Of a stretch of 64,000 nt of DNA, positions 43,052 through 51,493 are shown in pieces (position 1 is the stretch's first letter; every line of letters starts with the position of its first letter). The position numbers and the translations under genes were made by a program. Origin of the DNA: Caldilineaceae bacterium (GTDB lineage Bacteria; Chloroflexota; Anaerolineae; Caldilineales; Caldilineaceae); contig JAHBVG010000004.1 of NCBI GenBank assembly GCA_019637695.1, positions 1 through 64,000 on the forward strand, read 5' to 3'. The notes under the pieces are model-generated. The model was given only the letters and a program-made list of their open reading frames with translations, did not search any database and was not told the origin of the DNA.

Positions 43052-44257
43052 CTACGTCTGCGCCAGAATGTCGCGGGCGATGCCGTTGGCGATCTCGCTT
43101 TTCGAGCGAGGTTGTTCAATAGAGCGTGTCCTCGCGAAGAGATCGGGACGCGCCGCCAGATATTGTTTCATGGCGGCGCGTCCGGCGTCCACCAACGCCT
43201 GACGTTTGGCGTCGCTCATGTCGAACTCGACAACGCCATACCCGCCCGCAGGGAGCTTCGCTACATGATCCTCAAAGACCTCAATGGCGGCGGCGTCGTG
43301 GGCCGTCATCATCGTGTTCACCAGACGTAAAATGCGCTGTACCGTCTTCAACTGCCAGGGATCGCCTGTGTACTCGATCAACCGGCGCTCGGCGGGGAAG
43401 TCCACCATCTGTGAATCGTCGATCAAAAGGCCCAGGACATAATCGCTCGTTGCCTCTCCCATCACCTTCTCCACATTCGGATCCGGCGCAAGAAAGAGCG
43501 AAATCGGGAAGTTTGAGAGCATACCGCCATCGACGATGACATTACCGCTGACGTTGCGTCCAAAGTAACTTCCCCAGCTATCTTGCCAGATTACCTCTTG
43601 CCAGACCAAGGGGATGCTCATGGACATACGCACTGCATAGACTATGGGCAGGTCGGGGGCGGTGTTGTGGTTGAGTACCATCATCCGTTGCGCTGTGGTG
43701 TTGGCGGCGACGACCGATAATTCGTTGCCGGTTGCCGCATAGAACTGCGCCATTGTCATTTTGCTAAAGCGTCGCGGCTGGTCCTTGAACTCTCCTTCGT
43801 CTAGTTTGCGCCCAATCCAGGTGACAAAGGCATCGGCGCTGTACCAGCCGCCCCGCTCAACGAACGAATAGATGTTGTTGTACTTTTCGTGCCGGGCCAG
43901 CCCTTCGGCAATTTGATCGTCGAGCTTTTCTTCAAGGAAATCAGGCACAAAGCGCAAATTCACATCCCTGAGGAAGGTGCGGATCGCGCTGTTGCGGATT
44001 TCGGCCGAGGTGAGCGGCTCTGGTTCGCCCATAAACGCCTCAAAGACCGATTTCCCGTTTTCCTTCTCGTCGAGCGCTTTCTTCATCTCCGCGACGGTGT
44101 AACCTGCGGCCAGCAGCGTAGCCGTAATCGCCCCTGCCGAAGTGCCAAGCAGTCGCCCTGGCTTGTGTTCATCTTTCCCCAACAACTCCTCTAATGCGCC
44201 AACAAAAACCATTCCCTTGGCGCCGCCGCCTTCAAACACAAGATCGAGAATTGCCAT
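43052..44257 (-). CDS. Patatin-like phospholipase
   Basis: 401 aa. GGGAKG at residues 10-15 (oxyanion hole), GTSAG with nucleophile Ser40, and VDGG with the dyad Asp near residue 240 give a complete catalytic site. Hydrolyses acyl esters of lipids; no signal peptide, so cytoplasmic or effector-like. Neighbours do not explain its substrate. Confidence 0.9.
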   Translation of the reverse strand: MAILDLVFEGGGAKGMVFVGALEELLGKDEHKPGRLLGTSAGAITATLLAAGYTVAEMKKALDEKENGKSVFEAFMGEPEPLTSAEIRNSAIRTFLRDVNLRFVPDFLEEKLDDQIAEGLARHEKYNNIYSFVERGGWYSADAFVTWIGRKLDEGEFKDQPRRFSKMTMAQFYAATGNELSVVAANTTAQRMMVLNHNTAPDLPIVYAVRMSMSIPLVWQEVIWQDSWGSYFGRNVSGNVIVDGGMLSNFPISLFLAPDPNVEKVMGEATSDYVLGLLIDDSQMVDFPAERRLIEYTGDPWQLKTVQRILRLVNTMMTAHDAAAIEVFEDHVAKLPAGGYGVVEFDMSDAKRQALVDAGRAAMKQYLAARPDLFARTRSIEQPRSKSEIANGIARDILAQT

Positions 44258-44368
44258 CGTTGTATCTCCTTTGCGTCAAATTGAGCAGCACGGACAAAAA
44301 TAGAGATGAGGCGTTGATGCGTGAAATCTGTTGCAGGTTGCAGGTGACAATCCAACCCGCAACACGTT

Positions 44369-45265
44369 TCACAAATTTCGTCGCAGTCGCGGATCTAGCG
44401 CGTCTCGAATACCGTCGCCGATGAAGTTGAAGCCCATGACAAGGGTGAAGATAGCCAGACCGGGGAAGGCGGCCATCCACCATTGGTCGAAATATTGGAT
44501 GCCATCGGCTACCATCCGTCCCCATTCGGGCGAAGAAGGCTCAGGACCGAGCCCCAAGAAGCTCAGCCCGGCGAAGACGAGGATGGCGTTGCCCAGGTCA
44601 ATCGTGCCGAGGACGATGGCCGGGGCCAGGCAGTTGGGCAGAATCGTCCGCCAGAGAATGCGTCCGGTGGGCACCCCCACGGCATGGGCCGCCTCGACAT
44701 AATCCTGCGATTTGACGCTGATCACCAGCGAGCGCACGACGCGGGCGTAGTTGGGCCACCAGACCACCACCATCGCAATGATGGCGTTGATCAAGCTAGG
44801 GCCGAGCGCAGCAGCAATTGCCATGGCCAGAATAATCGTAGGGAAGGCCATAAAGATCTCGGTGAGGCGCATTGTCAACTCGTCGAACCAGCCGCCGATA
44901 AAACCGGCCAGTGCGCCCAGCATCGTCCCCACAAGGCCGGCGATGATCACCACGGCGATACCGGCGGGCAGCGAAAGCCGTCCCCCGTAGAGTACACGGC
45001 TGAAGATGTCGCGCCCCAGTTGATCCGTGCCAAAGGGATGATCGAGCGTCGGTCCTTGCAGCCGGTTGACGATGTTCTGTTGCAGCGGTTGATAGGGCGC
45101 GATCTGCGGTGCCAGCACACTCATCGTCACCCAAAAGAGGAAGACGACAACGCCGATCAAGGCCAGCGGATTATGGCGCAGAAAGCGCATCACCCCGCCC
45201 AGCCAATGCAGGCGCGGTCGGGCAGCGTTCAATTGTGTCGGCGCCGGCGTAGCGATGGTTGTCAT
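44369..45265 (-). CDS. DppC/OppC-type ABC transporter permease
   Basis: 298 aa from ATG 45265; the in-frame upstream extension is repeat-derived. Six membrane helices, N-terminal OppC_N segment (FLRHNPLALIGVVVFLFW), HPFGTDQLGRDIFSRVLYGGR, and the EAA loop YVEAAHAVGVPTGRILWRTILPN that contacts the ATPase. Pairs with the DppB-type gene upstream, separated by a 172-bp hairpin-bearing spacer. No binding protein or ATPase gene is next to the pair. Confidence 0.92.
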   Translation of the reverse strand: MTTIATPAPTQLNAARPRLHWLGGVMRFLRHNPLALIGVVVFLFWVTMSVLAPQIAPYQPLQQNIVNRLQGPTLDHPFGTDQLGRDIFSRVLYGGRLSLPAGIAVVIIAGLVGTMLGALAGFIGGWFDELTMRLTEIFMAFPTIILAMAIAAALGPSLINAIIAMVVVWWPNYARVVRSLVISVKSQDYVEAAHAVGVPTGRILWRTILPNCLAPAIVLGTIDLGNAILVFAGLSFLGLGPEPSSPEWGRMVADGIQYFDQWWMAAFPGLAIFTLVMGFNFIGDGIRDALDPRLRRNL

Positions 45266-45297
45266 GGATCGAATGATTTCCGTTGATAGTAGGGAAA

Positions 45298-45432
45298 GGG
45301 ATTGGTGATAGGTGACTGGGGATCTCGTTGACAATCTCGAATCTCCAATCTCTCGTTAACAGAGATTAAGCGATTGGGGGATTTCAGCGCCTCGACGAGA
45401 TCCCCAGTCACTAATCACGAATCACCAATCCC
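45298..45432. repeat. 135-bp heptamer-built hairpin between permease genes
   Basis: Left 45298-45331 (GGGATTGGTGATAGGTGACT, then GGGGATCTCG) pairs with right 45392-45432. Inside, AATCTCT-CGTTAAC-AGAGATT forms the tip. The right arm is a 7-bp array (ATCCCCA GTCACTA ATCACGA ATCACCA ATCCCCT) that runs on to the dppB-type stop codon at 45438. Members of the same family lie at 50693 and 56093. Confidence 0.8.
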
Positions 45433-45437
45433 CTCTC

Positions 45438-46457
45438 CTAACTCGCCTGCAACCGCGGATCAAGCACAAAGTAAAGCGTATCCACGATTAGATTGGTGAT
45501 AATAAAGATCAGGGCGATGACGAGACTCACCCCCATGATCGCCGGGAAATCGAGCGAGGTGGAGGCGCGATAGGCGTACTGGCCGATCCCCGGCCAGGCA
45601 AAGATACTCTCGGTGAGTACCGTCCCCGCCAGCAGGTTGCCATAGGAGAAACCGATCACCGTCACCACAGGGATGAGGGCGTTGCGCAGGGCGTGGCGCA
45701 GCAGCATGGCTCGCGAGGGCAATCCCTTGGCGCGGGCCGTGCGCATGTAATCCTGGGTCAGCACCTCCAACAAGGCCGAGCGGGTGACGCGGGTGATCAG
45801 CCCGGTGGTGTAGCTCCCCAGTACCAGGGCTGGCAGCAGCAGATGGCCCACCACATTGCGGAAGATATACCAATCCCCAGCCAGCAGCGAATCAATGGTC
45901 AACATCCCCGTGATCCGCGGCGGGATAGGCAGCCCCACGTCGATCCGCCCCGGACCGGGGAACCAGCCCAGCCGCGCGTAGAATATGAAGAGCGCCAGCA
46001 GCGCCAGCCAAAAGACGGGTACGCTCACCCCCATCAACGAGAGGATGCGGGCGATGTGGTCGAGCCAGCTATTGCGCCACAACGCCGAGAGAATGCCGAA
46101 GGTCATGCCGATCAGCAACCCGAAGAGGATAGATACTGTCGCCAGTTCAATTGTAGCTGGCAAGAAGGCGCGCAGATCCTCGATCACCGGGCGGCGGCTC
46201 TTGATCGACATGCCCAGATCGCCCTTGAGCAGATTGGTAACATAGATCATGTATTGCTCGTGGACAGGCTTATCCAATCCCCATTCAGCCTCGAACGCCG
46301 CCACAATCCGCGGATCGGACATGGCCTTCTGTCCCAAATTGGCGGTCACCGGGTCGGCGGGTACGGCGTGTGAAATCGCAAACGCGATCAGCGTGACCCC
46401 AATCAACAAGGGGACGGTCAGAGCAAGACGGCGTAGAAGATATTGATAAAGTGGCAT
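45438..46457 (-). CDS. DppB/OppB-type ABC transporter permease
   Basis: 339 aa with six membrane helices. N-terminal YLLRRLALTVPLLIGVTLIAF and AISHAVPADPVTA are typical; the EAA loop is YMRTARAKGLPSRAMLLRHALRNALIPV. Imports oligopeptides or, in many heterotrophs, oligosaccharides. It precedes the DppC-type gene in the transcript. The last residues AS-stop (GCG AGT TAG) belong to a heptamer array. Confidence 0.92.
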   Translation of the reverse strand: MPLYQYLLRRLALTVPLLIGVTLIAFAISHAVPADPVTANLGQKAMSDPRIVAAFEAEWGLDKPVHEQYMIYVTNLLKGDLGMSIKSRRPVIEDLRAFLPATIELATVSILFGLLIGMTFGILSALWRNSWLDHIARILSLMGVSVPVFWLALLALFIFYARLGWFPGPGRIDVGLPIPPRITGMLTIDSLLAGDWYIFRNVVGHLLLPALVLGSYTTGLITRVTRSALLEVLTQDYMRTARAKGLPSRAMLLRHALRNALIPVVTVIGFSYGNLLAGTVLTESIFAWPGIGQYAYRASTSLDFPAIMGVSLVIALIFIITNLIVDTLYFVLDPRLQAS

Positions 46458-46539
46458 GGCAGCATGAAAGAAGAACCAAAAAAGAGTTCACGAGATCCCG
46501 TACAGTCTAGCAGATCAAACGGGGTGGGACAAAATGATT

Positions 46540-46638
46540 GGGGACTGGGGACTGGGGATTGGGGACTGGGGATCGGGGCGGAGATGATAAGGTGAAAAGG
46601 GTTGCGAGTTGCAAATTGCGAGTTGCGAATTGCGAACC
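46540..46638. repeat. Two heptamer arrays (GGGGACT-type and GCGAATT-type)
   Basis: 46540-46581: GGGGACT, GGGGACT, GGGGATT, GGGGACT, GGGGATC, GGGGCGG. 46604-46638: GCGAGTT, GCAAATT, GCGAGTT, GCGAATT, GCGAACC. Different units, same 7-bp period, within 25 bp of each other. Part of a 333-bp gene-free spacer (46458-46790). Confidence 0.85.
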
Positions 46639-46686
46639 TTCTACCTTGCCAACGTCCATCCGACATCTGCGGTCTGCGGTCTAGCC

Positions 46687-46732
46687 ACGGATTGGGCAGA
46701 TCGGGCAGATCTGCCCGATCTGCCCAATCCGT
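46687..46732. repeat. Perfect 46-bp palindrome
   Basis: ACGGATTGGGCAGATCGGGC (46687-46706) continues AGA and is then followed by its exact reverse complement with no loop, centre between 46709 and 46710. It is built of GGGCAGATC units. Perfect symmetry over 23 + 23 bp makes it a strong cruciform or hairpin former. Confidence 0.9.
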
Positions 46733-46754
46733 ATGATCTCTGTGCTATTCTGAA

Positions 46755-46778
46755 CTCTGCGTCTCTGCGCCTCTGCGT
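46755..46778. repeat. Octamer array CTCTGCGT/CTCTGCGC x3
   Basis: Three 8-bp units end 12 bp from the stop of the sulfatase gene (46791). The sequence resembles the outer arms of the octamer hairpin at 42833-43037. Confidence 0.75.
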
Positions 46779-46790
46779 TAAATTTTTCCC

Positions 46791-48143
46791 TTAACTGTGC
46801 GCTTCCGCTGCGGTGACGCGTCGCTGCCCGGCGGGTCGCGACGGCGCGGAGTCGATGATCGGCGCGGTTTCGCCGATGACCTCCATGCGGCGGATGAGTC
46901 GCTGACGGAGAACAGCGACGACTTCCGCGTGCGATTCGAGGCCGATGAGATTGGTCAACTCGTGGGGATCGGCCTGGAGATCGTAGAGATATTGATCCTC
47001 GTAGTGATCTGAGTCAGCGTCGTGATTGCCGTTTTTATCCGGCGCGTTGACGCAGTATTTCCATCGCCCTGTACGCACGGCGCGGCCCACCTGCGATTCG
47101 CTGATCTGAATGAAAACCTCTTCGGGCCAATCAACGGCCTCTTTGCGGATCAACGGCAGGATCGAACGCCCAACCATCGTCTCCGGGATGGGGATGCCAG
47201 CGGCGTCGAGCAGCGTGGGTGGGAGATCGACAAGGCTGACAAGTTCGCGGATCTGTCCACCGCCCTCGAAGCCGGGACCGCAGATGGCCGTGGGCACGCG
47301 GATCGACGCCTCGTGGCAGGATCGTTTATACTCGGCGTTGCGCGTCTTGAAATGGTTGCCGTGATCCGACGTAAAGAGGACGATGGTATTTTCGTCCATG
47401 CTCAGGCTCTTGAGCGCGTCGAGCAAGCGGCCCAGCGCTTCATCCAATCGTTTGACCATACCAAAGTAGCCGCCCAGATGCGCCTGCGTCGATCCGCCCA
47501 ACGCGGCCAGATCCGGCGGCGTCCACCGTCCGCTGTAGCGTTCGCGGTAGCCATCGGGCGGCGGATAGTCGTCCACATGGTTTTGGTGGTGCGGCTCGAT
47601 GTACGAGACAAAGAGGAAAAACGGCTCGTGCTGGTGGGCGTCCACATAGCGGATCACGGCGTCGGTCTGCGCGTCCACGCGATAGCCGGGCAGCTTCACA
47701 GCGTTGCCGTCGTTGTCGTACATGACCATGTCATAGGCGTCGGAGGTGAATTCGAGCAGATTTGAGGCCAGCCAATAGTCATAGCCGCCGCGTTGCTCCT
47801 CGCGCACAGGGCCGGCGCTGCTGTTGTCCGCCAAATGCCACTTGCCGATGTAGCCCGTGGTGTAACCGGCGTCCTTGAACTCGTGGGCGAGCGTGCGCAT
47901 ATTCGTGGGCAGGGGGATGCCGTTGCGGAAGCAGCCGGTCTGTGTGGCGTACATCCCCGTTTGCAGGCAGGAGCGCGCCGGTCCGCAGACAGGTTGGATC
48001 GTGAACGAATTGAAGACATGCGTTCCGCGCTGGGCCATACTGTCAAAGTTCGGCGTCAGATCCAGCGGGTTGCCGTGGACGCCGGTTGTATCCCAGCGCT
48101 GCTGATCGGTGAAAAAGACGATGACATTGGGACGGGAGGACAT
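46791..48143 (-). CDS. Sulfatase (formylglycine-dependent)
   Basis: 450 aa. Cys53 in PVCGPARSCLQTGMY fits the C-x-P-x-R rule for conversion to formylglycine, and FFTDQQRWDTTG gives the metal-binding start. GYIGKWHL and FTSDHGNH are further active-site segments. No signal peptide, so it works in the cytoplasm, where sulfated sugars imported by the neighbouring transporters could be desulfated. Lies next to a GH38 mannosidase. A formylglycine-generating enzyme is not in the window. Confidence 0.92.
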   Translation of the reverse strand: MSSRPNVIVFFTDQQRWDTTGVHGNPLDLTPNFDSMAQRGTHVFNSFTIQPVCGPARSCLQTGMYATQTGCFRNGIPLPTNMRTLAHEFKDAGYTTGYIGKWHLADNSSAGPVREEQRGGYDYWLASNLLEFTSDAYDMVMYDNDGNAVKLPGYRVDAQTDAVIRYVDAHQHEPFFLFVSYIEPHHQNHVDDYPPPDGYRERYSGRWTPPDLAALGGSTQAHLGGYFGMVKRLDEALGRLLDALKSLSMDENTIVLFTSDHGNHFKTRNAEYKRSCHEASIRVPTAICGPGFEGGGQIRELVSLVDLPPTLLDAAGIPIPETMVGRSILPLIRKEAVDWPEEVFIQISESQVGRAVRTGRWKYCVNAPDKNGNHDADSDHYEDQYLYDLQADPHELTNLIGLESHAEVVAVLRQRLIRRMEVIGETAPIIDSAPSRPAGQRRVTAAEAHS

Positions 48144-48169
48144 AGGAGGTCTCCTTGGGGTGTGGAAAG

Positions 48170-48236
48170 TTGGGTATTGGATATTAGATATTGGATATTA
48201 GGCGCTATCGCCCAATATCTAATATCCAATACCCAA
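48170..48236. repeat. Hairpin of GATATTG heptamers
   Basis: Perfect 25-bp arms at 48170-48194 and 48212-48236 with a 17-nt loop; units are GTATTGG, ATATTAG, ATATTGG, ATATTAG. It lies 8 bp downstream of the alpha-mannosidase stop (48244-48246 on the minus strand) and just before the sulfatase ribosome site. Confidence 0.85.
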
Positions 48237-48243
48237 TATCTTC

Positions 48244-50658
48244 TCACTCTTCGATCAAATTCGTCTCCACCACCGGCGCTTCCCCGTTCGCCGGAATCCT
48301 AAACGTTTTGATCTCGCAGGGGCCGAAATCGGCTTCAATGCGCCGATCCCATGCCGGGAAGTGGATGACGGCGCGGGTGGCTTCGCGGTTGGTCTCGTAA
48401 CAGCGCAGGATTAGATCGTCGTTGTTTTCGGCTTTTTTGAGTACGGTGGCGAGGACGTTAGCCGGTTCCACGCACAAAAACGAAGCCGATTGGGGCAGCG
48501 TCCCATCGGGGTGATAGGTTCCGATGATGGCAACCGGCGGCTGGTTGATCTCGGCGGCGTGGCGCACGGTCCCCGCGGTCTCCCATTTGCCGGGGTGGGG
48601 CAGCAGGCTATAGGTGAAACGTTGGATGCCCTGATCCATATAGCTGTAATGGCCTTCCGGGTCCGGCTGCGCGGGGATATGATGGGCGTAGATCGGGCTG
48701 CGCAACACCGTCAGCCCAATGTCGCGGATGTGGACATCGAAGCTGTATTTGCCGTCGTTGAGCAGGCTCAGCCCATAAGATGTACCCGTGCTGCGTTCGA
48801 CGCCGGAGACATCGATCCAACGCTGAGTGGGTTCTTCCTCGCCGCCGGCGAAGCGCTCAATGTGCCCGTAGGGGATCTCGTGGACAATGCGCATGAAGAT
48901 CTGGTTGAGCGGAAAGCGGAACTTGAACGCCTTCATTTGCTCGCGCCAATCCACAAAGACGCGCACATCAATGCGGTCGAGGTCACGGTACATCGTAAAA
49001 TCCTGCACCAGCCGCGAGGAATTGTATGCGCTCTTGACCCGGATCACCGACTTGACCGGTCCATGTTCCACCCGCTCCACGCTTGTCGCCATAAACTGGC
49101 CGATGGCCTTGTCAAAGTGGAAGACGTTGTGGCTCCATGTATCGCTGCTGTCGTCGATCACCGTGGGGATGGCCGCCTGGCCGGCGAAGACTTCGAGATT
49201 GTGGTGTAAATCGCGCAAGCTGGCAATGTTGCCCGTCTGCGGATCGAATTCCAGCCGAATGCGCCCGTTGTCGAGGACGGTGTCGGTGGCCGCCACGGTG
49301 GGTTCGTCCACAGGTTCGCCGGGGCGCAGGTGAAAGGTGCGGTAGCCCAGCGCCGGTAGCTCGGCGAGAAAGCTGATGCGGAATCGTCCGCCGGCGGTGG
49401 CGTGGGATTGGACATATTGCACCGGAACAGGCCGATCTTGATCATCCACCAGCAGATGGCCGCGGCGGCCCGTCTCCAACTGCACGTTGGATCGGGTTTC
49501 CCAGGCGTGGGGGTTGAAGACGGTGATGGGTGTGCTGCCTTCCACGTAGGGCACGTTGATCTGCCAATTCAGCGATTGAACGGCGAGGTTGAGGGCGCGG
49601 CTGCCGATGCTCATGGCCTCGCCATAGAGATCGCGGGCATCCTCGTACGCGCCCTCAATGCTCGTGCCCGCCATGATGTCATGGAATTGGTTGAAGAGGA
49701 CGCCCTTCCACGCCCGGTCAAAATCGGTGGGATAGGGCTGGCCGGTGACGCGCATGGCTACCGCCGACCAGCTTTCTGCTGTCATCAGCAAGGATTCGGC
49801 CAGCCGATTCCAGCGTTTGACGCCGGAATGGGCGGCGTAGGTTCCGCTGGCGTGGTGTTGCAGATCCTCGTGGACGGTGGGGAAGGGTAGATTTTTCGTC
49901 GTGATCGACTCGAAGAAACGGTTGGGCGTGCTGAAGACCAGTTCGGGCAGATCGGGATCGTTCTGCAACCGGCGGATGCTCTCGATGTTCTCGCGGGTGG
50001 GGCCGCCGCCGTGGTTGCCCACGCCGTAAAAGCACATCAACTCGGTGAAGGGCGCTTTGATCTCGGCGGCGCAGCGGCGGATGTGCTTATCCAATTCCTT
50101 GCCCCAGGTGCAATATTCAAAGGGAATGCGGAAGGTGAGGACGCGCGAGCCGTCGTCCGATTCCCACCAAAAGAGGCGACCGGGCAAGCCTTTTTCGTGG
50201 GGGCTGGGGCGCATAAAGACGTAATAGTCCAGCCCACTCTTTTTGAGGATCTGCGGCAGCGATCCGGCGTGGCCGAAACTGTCCACGTTGTAGCCCACCG
50301 TGGCGGTGACGCCGAATTTTTGGCGGAAGTAACGCTGACCGTAGAGACCCTGGCGCACAAACGATTCGCCGCCGGGGATATTGCAGTCGGGCTGGATCCA
50401 CCAGCCGCCCACGATTTCCCAGCGCCCGTCAGCCACGCGCTGGCGGATCTCCTCGAACATAACTGGGTCGCTCTGTTCCACCCATTCGTAAAACGCGGCG
50501 GAACTGGAGACAAAGGTAAATTCCTCATATTCGTTGATGCGGTCCAACGCCGAGCGGAACGAAGCCTTCACCTCGTGGAAACCCTCCTGCCATTGCCACA
50601 GCCAGACAGGATCGATGTGGGCGTTGCCAATCATGTGCAGTTTTTTGGGGGAAGTCAT
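48244..50658 (-). CDS. GH38 alpha-mannosidase
   Basis: 804 aa from ATG 50658, starting right before the signature HMIGNAHIDPVWLW (zinc ligands His14, Asp16). The nucleophile Asp126 lies in VGYNVDSFGHAGSLPQ, and HDIMAGTSI carries another conserved His. The C-terminal half is beta-rich as in GH38. Removes terminal alpha-linked mannose from glycans or degrades mannosyl-glycerate-like solutes; cytoplasmic. Preceded by a heptamer hairpin and followed by the sulfatase. Confidence 0.93.
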   Translation of the reverse strand: MTSPKKLHMIGNAHIDPVWLWQWQEGFHEVKASFRSALDRINEYEEFTFVSSSAAFYEWVEQSDPVMFEEIRQRVADGRWEIVGGWWIQPDCNIPGGESFVRQGLYGQRYFRQKFGVTATVGYNVDSFGHAGSLPQILKKSGLDYYVFMRPSPHEKGLPGRLFWWESDDGSRVLTFRIPFEYCTWGKELDKHIRRCAAEIKAPFTELMCFYGVGNHGGGPTRENIESIRRLQNDPDLPELVFSTPNRFFESITTKNLPFPTVHEDLQHHASGTYAAHSGVKRWNRLAESLLMTAESWSAVAMRVTGQPYPTDFDRAWKGVLFNQFHDIMAGTSIEGAYEDARDLYGEAMSIGSRALNLAVQSLNWQINVPYVEGSTPITVFNPHAWETRSNVQLETGRRGHLLVDDQDRPVPVQYVQSHATAGGRFRISFLAELPALGYRTFHLRPGEPVDEPTVAATDTVLDNGRIRLEFDPQTGNIASLRDLHHNLEVFAGQAAIPTVIDDSSDTWSHNVFHFDKAIGQFMATSVERVEHGPVKSVIRVKSAYNSSRLVQDFTMYRDLDRIDVRVFVDWREQMKAFKFRFPLNQIFMRIVHEIPYGHIERFAGGEEEPTQRWIDVSGVERSTGTSYGLSLLNDGKYSFDVHIRDIGLTVLRSPIYAHHIPAQPDPEGHYSYMDQGIQRFTYSLLPHPGKWETAGTVRHAAEINQPPVAIIGTYHPDGTLPQSASFLCVEPANVLATVLKKAENNDDLILRCYETNREATRAVIHFPAWDRRIEADFGPCEIKTFRIPANGEAPVVETNLIEE

Positions 50659-50692
50659 GAGTGTCGGTAGTCCTTGTGTTTTGGAAAAGAAG

Positions 50693-50794
50693 GGGATTGG
50701 TGATTGGTAACTCGTGACTGGGATCTCGATGAGGATCCGAAATCGCCTAATCACTCAATCGCTGCCTAATCACCAGTCACCAATCACCAATCCC
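50693..50794. repeat. Heptamer-built hairpin at the regulator's 3' end
   Basis: Perfect 16-bp arms 50693-50708 and 50779-50794 (GGGATTGGTGATTGGT). The right side is a 7-bp array: ATCACCA, GTCACCA, ATCACCA, ATCCCTC, then CTAACTC, whose first three bases are the regulator's stop codon (minus strand TAG at 50797-50799). Confidence 0.8.
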
Positions 50795-50796
50795 TC

Positions 50797-51318
50797 CTAA
50801 CTCCGCCGATAGATCCCCCCGTTGCGGGTGAGGAATTGGTAATCGATCAACATGCGGCGCAGGGTGGCATAATCGGAGCCGTGCCTGTCGAGGATCTCGT
50901 TGACGGCGCGTTCGGGATAGTCGACGCCCGGCTCAAACTGTTCGGCCAGCCAGGCGAGGACGATGAGCAGTTTGGCGTGATGGGTAGGCAGCTGAGTCAG
51001 CCGTCCATTTTGGGTGAAGCGGCTCAGCACTTCCTCTTCCTCGCTCTTGGGCTGCTCGTCGGGCGGCGGCGCGAAGAGTTGGCGTTTGAGTTCCAAGATC
51101 CGCTCGCTGTTGAGTGCATATTGATCGATCCCCTCCACTTTGTGGATGGTCACCAGACGCGCTTCTTGCAATTGATAAAGATGGCGCGCCAGCACGCCCG
51201 CCTTGATGCGCGAGCGCGCCATCAACTCGGTCTGGCTGAGCGGTTCCAGCGCCAGCAGGCCGATCACGCGTAGCCGATCCTCATCCAACAAGAGTTTGCA
51301 CAGATTGAGCAGGTTCAT
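50797..51318 (-). CDS. ArsR-like HTH + DUF2087 transcriptional regulator
   Basis: 173 aa. N-terminal winged helix (LLDEDRLRVIGLLALEPLSQTELMARSRIKAGVLARHLYQLQEARLV), then a C-terminal DUF2087 domain (DYPERAVNEILDRHGSDYATLRRMLIDYQFLTRNGGIYRR). The combination is common in Chloroflexota and some Gram-positives. It stands inside the sugar catabolic gene group and may control it; binding sites are not known. Confidence 0.85.
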   Translation of the reverse strand: MNLLNLCKLLLDEDRLRVIGLLALEPLSQTELMARSRIKAGVLARHLYQLQEARLVTIHKVEGIDQYALNSERILELKRQLFAPPPDEQPKSEEEEVLSRFTQNGRLTQLPTHHAKLLIVLAWLAEQFEPGVDYPERAVNEILDRHGSDYATLRRMLIDYQFLTRNGGIYRRS

Positions 51319-51465
51319 GCCAGTTCACCTTCACAAGGAATCATGAGAAAGTTGACCACAGAGAGCAGAGATTAGATCACAGATTTCACAGATGCACACA
51401 GATTTTTAGAGAGTGGGACACGGTTTGCCAGAATTTTCAGGATGCGCAAATTCAAGACGCCAATC

Positions 51466-51493
51466 GAAATCTCCAATCTCTAATCTCTAACTC
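51466..51493. repeat. Heptamer array running through a stop codon
   Basis: GAAATCT, CCAATCT, CTAATCT, CTAACTC. The last unit contains the stop codon (CTA on plus strand, TAG on minus, 51487-51489) and the last codon AGT of the Gfo/Idh gene. The same unit CTAACTC holds the stop of the regulator gene at 50797. Confidence 0.8.

Noticed and set aside
44483..47765. Long plus-strand frames opposite the DppBC and sulfatase genes
   Set aside because: Shadows of conserved minus-strand genes with clear EAA loops and sulfatase signature.
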